From positions 1,798,001 through 1,862,000 of the forward strand of contig CAUJLY010000006.1 in NCBI GenBank assembly GCA_963281155.1: a stretch of DNA of 64,000 bases, given 5' to 3'. Position 1 is the first letter of the stretch. Each line of letters begins with the position of its first letter. Below are positions 61,052 through 64,000 of the stretch, in pieces. Below the pieces are notes generated by a model, which was not told where the DNA came from, did no database searches, and worked only from the letters and a program-made list of their open reading frames with translations. Both the position numbers and the translations under genes were made by a program. This DNA is from Rhabditophanes sp. KR3021 (Eukaryota > Nematoda > Chromadorea > Rhabditida > Alloionematidae).

Positions 61052-64000
61052 GTTATGTTTAATATATTTAGTTGAGACATAGGGTGTCTTGAATGTACTT
61101 AAGTTTAATTTATTCATCAACTATTTTTAATAGTATAATTAAGTGTATTTATCGCTATCAAAATTGTTATGTCAAACGAAATAAAAAAATTAATGGTAAA
61201 TGAATTGTATAAATGTATGAGATAAGGGACGATGGTGTATATACAAAAATGTGATAAAAGGCAATGTAGTATAGGAAAAAAGAATATATATAATCACCAA
61301 TAAACATTGATAACAATGACGTCTAATTTGTACATCAGAAACACGACTCATTAAAGCTTTGGAGCTTGTTATTTGTAAAGCAGATAAATATGATAGTAAA
61401 TTTTTGTATGACAAATTGGTAACGTTTGTATGAGTGATATAGATGGGTGTTGGTGTAACCTATTCTCGCGCAACAATGTTCAATCTTTACATCATATTCT
61501 TGTTGACAAAAAAGTGATAACACTGTCATGTATATATAGATATTTGCAATTTTTCGTGTAAAATAAACGGAAACTTGACAGTATCACAACATCCAGCTCA
61601 CTTCAATTTCTTTTTTGGTATCAACTATATAAATAAATATTGGCTGGCATAAAAAGCTTACGTTCACCAAAGTTACATTATCGTAACAGTGGGAGTAATA
61701 TTCGTATACCAGACGTTTTTTATTGTCTCTTAATTATAATGTAACGATCGACGTTTTTCATAAAGTATAGGTGTTTAGCAAATATAGTTATAGTTTTTGT
61801 TATGAATTATAAACTCGGTTGCTTACAATAACAGGTTTTATTTGTAATAAACATAAAAGAATTGTTTTTAAATTGTGTGGAAATAAAATAAAGTACCAAT
61901 TTTCGCTAACTGGAAAAACTTTTATTGTCTTTTGGGAGGGTAGTTTTCTGTTATTGTTTATGAAAATGTACAGGAAAGTTTATGACGCTTATGCGAGAAC
62001 AATTCGACAATTGAGGAAGATCAGACTCAATTAATGTATAAATGTATTTACAAATGAACTTTTTAGCACAATCACTGGCATATAATTTATGTTAACACCA
62101 TGAACGCAAAACGGAAATGTATTGTACTTTGGGTAAAATAAAAATTGATAGGAAAAATGTTTAAAAAGTTATAAATATAGAATAGGACAATAGAAACATA
62201 TTTCAAAAAAACAGAAAGTTAATAGTTTGCGAAATTTCCTGTAGACACATACTCAAGGGTGAGGCACCACATAATAAAAGGGTTTATATTTATTTTTTAT
62301 TAAAAAGGAACTTAACTACAAAAAGGATATGCATATATTTGTTTAAAATTTGTCTGATAAATATATGCTACATTTGTGGTGCCTTTGTTTTATTAAAGGT
62401 TCGGGTATACATTTTGACAAAATAAATATTATGTTTGCATGTTACCACGAATTTATAATAGAAGGATTGGATTAAATTTAGAAGTATAGCACTTACTTAT
62501 TCTTATATTAAAATGTAGGATATACCAAGGGCAAAAGAGCTTTAGTCATTGGTATTATATTTAACGAAATTAAAAAAGATAAAAAGAAGAAACAATTACA
62601 ATGTAATAAACCATTTTGAAGAATGAAAAGGGATAAAACCTTGTTTGTGCGTAATAGTTTGAGTCTAAGACTATTTTTGATGCAATCTATCTACATTTGT
62701 TCATTTATTAGGGCCACATAAATAGACCTTTCAAATCATATTTTTGGGGAGTAACAAACTGAGCTCATAATAACAAACAACCAGATTACGCATTGTTCAC
62801 TTTGATATTTTAAAACAAATTGCATTAGAAAGCGTTATTTATGCATATATGTGTATGCATTCAATCATCTAGACAAAAATACTTTATTTTTTCATTTAAT
62901 TAATCATCGACAAAAAAGGGACGTAAAAAGGAAATTCTAAAATTTGTGAAAGATCAGAAACTTTTAAATATTAAAAAATCATTAAAATAAACAATCAAAT
63001 GGATAGTAAAACCCTCGCAATTATAATAAATTAGAGGACTATCTTTTGGTAAATATACTTTTCTAATAATAAATTACATTATTATGTTGTCGTCCTATAA
63101 AGTCACTTTACTACTGCACATACCAACTAATGTGTTTAACAACAAAACTAGCACATCTTTAATCTATTAGATATCAAAAAAAATAACATAATATATAGTT
63201 TTATGTGGTGTTATTTCCTTCTTAGAAATTAATAAATATATATACTAATGGGTAAAATATAGCTATTAGTAAATCTTCTCCGATACAGGAACAAACATTT
63301 ATTGTAAAAACAAATAGTTTTTTTATACATAATCGTAACAGCATCCTTATACCTAGTCTTGAGAAGAAACCATTGGAAGTTGTGGATGTCTTATTCTTGA
63401 CAGAAGCAAGGATAAATAAAGCTAGTATATTATTTACATATAAGAAAGTTAAAAAGAAATTTGTTATCTAGGAAAAAATCCTTTTGCGGCACAATTTTAG
63501 TAATTGTCCAAATTCAAGATTTAAACATTGCAAATCAAAAGTATAGATGATTGAAGTAAATACATACTAAAAGTTCAATCTGATATCATAATAAATAATA
63601 TTCACATTTAACGGTGCATCGTTTATCAGTTTATTAAAAGTTTGTACATTGGTACTAGGAAATTGTAACCAAAAATGTTGACCTTACAGCTTCCCCAATT
63701 ACAAAAAGGGTCTTCATTTTGCGTACAATAAAATAAAAAAAGGTATGCGTATGTAGTAGATATGATTTGATGAAATGTTTATGAACTAGTAGTAGCTTTT
63801 TTGTGTAAGAGAATGAGTTAAGTTTAAAAAATCAAAACAATATAGTATAATGTAAGATTGTGTGTAGTAGGTATAATGCGGTGACCTAGTAATAACAAAA
63901 AAATGAACAAGATTATATATTAAATAAATATCATACTCAAAACATTTCAAATTTTTTAAAAGATTTTTGGTGATGTACCATTAATCAACTTTCGAGGTTG
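61052..64000. other. Terminal stretch with no convincing gene
   Basis: About 2.9 kb. Open frames at 61190-61529 (-, two overlapping) and 61819-62034 (+, non-ATG start, after an AACAG acceptor-like site; ends RTIRQLRKIRLN) are unsupported. A 69-codon frame without ATG runs at about 63265-63470 (+). Such lengths are expected by chance. The first part, 61.05-61.8 kb, would hold the MGAT2 promoter. No RNA gene was recognised. Confidence 0.5.

Noticed and set aside
61819..62034. 71-codon plus-strand frame with basic C-terminus
   Set aside because: No ATG at the start and no upstream exon found; the acceptor-like AACAG alone is weak.
63265..63470. 69-codon open stretch without ATG, fairly coding-like
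   Set aside because: No start, no paired splice sites, and tens of frames this long are expected by chance across the window.

Overview
The window is a piece of nuclear DNA from a nematode. The best evidence is a complete cuticle collagen gene with a nematode-type C-terminus, together with families that are expanded or typical in nematodes: a bestrophin, a SWEET transporter, a saposin-like protein, an SLC17 transporter and a BRE-4-type glycosyltransferase. Genes have few, very short introns (38 to about 60 nt in most cases) with GTAAGT donors and T-rich TTTCAG/TTTTAG acceptors. Several genes carry such an acceptor 4-20 nt before the start codon, as expected for spliced-leader trans-splicing. 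The DNA is clearly A+T-rich (about 70% by eye). I cannot place it to genus; few introns plus A+T richness would fit clade IV worms such as the Strongyloides group, but that is only a suggestion.

Layout. 1-5.7 kb: no gene seen. 5.76-7.54: bestrophin (+). 7.6-14.5: no convincing gene. 14.5-16.6: Shisa/WBP1-like single-pass membrane protein (+). 18.8-21.4: SLC22-like transporter (+). 21.63-22.26: a decayed coding sequence (-) with five in-frame stops and one frameshift. 22.53-23.69: cuticle collagen (-). 24.0-24.74: orphan coiled-coil protein (-). 25.5-26.2: SWEET sugar transporter (+). 26.2-29.8: no gene seen. 29.8-31.4: MAP-kinase-phosphatase-like dual-specificity phosphatase (+). 31.9-33.0: ER DnaJ chaperone, DNAJB11/ERdj3 type (-). 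35.3-36.5: RING finger joined to a Ras-like GTPase (-). 36.5-41.3: no gene seen. 41.3-43.1: SLC17 anion transporter (+). 44.0-44.4: saposin-like secreted protein (+). 44.7-46.5: two weak candidate genes (-). 47.4-48.8: glucose-6-phosphate-translocase-like transporter with a one-base frame disruption (+). 48.9-50.1: beta-1,4-GalNAc/Gal transferase (-). 52.2-55.4: SLK/LOK (GCK-V) kinase (-). 56.3-57.8: SLC7 amino-acid transporter (-). 58.3-59.2: protein with two dsRBD-like modules (+). 59.4-61.0: MGAT2 N-glycan GlcNAc-transferase II (-). 61-64: no convincing gene.

Functional themes. Five membrane transporters (SLC22, SWEET, SLC17, SLC37-like, SLC7) lie within 40 kb. The ER/Golgi set comprises ERdj3, the beta-1,4-GalNAc transferase and MGAT2, which respectively fold secretory proteins and build glycans. 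The kinase and phosphatase both belong to families that act in MAPK or cytoskeletal signalling. There is no operon-like run of closely spaced same-strand genes; most neighbours are convergent or divergent. The most unusual items are the RING/Ras-like fusion, the stop-riddled pseudogene, the one-base break in an otherwise intact transporter, and a tight cluster of NK-2-class homeodomain sites in a long intergenic region.
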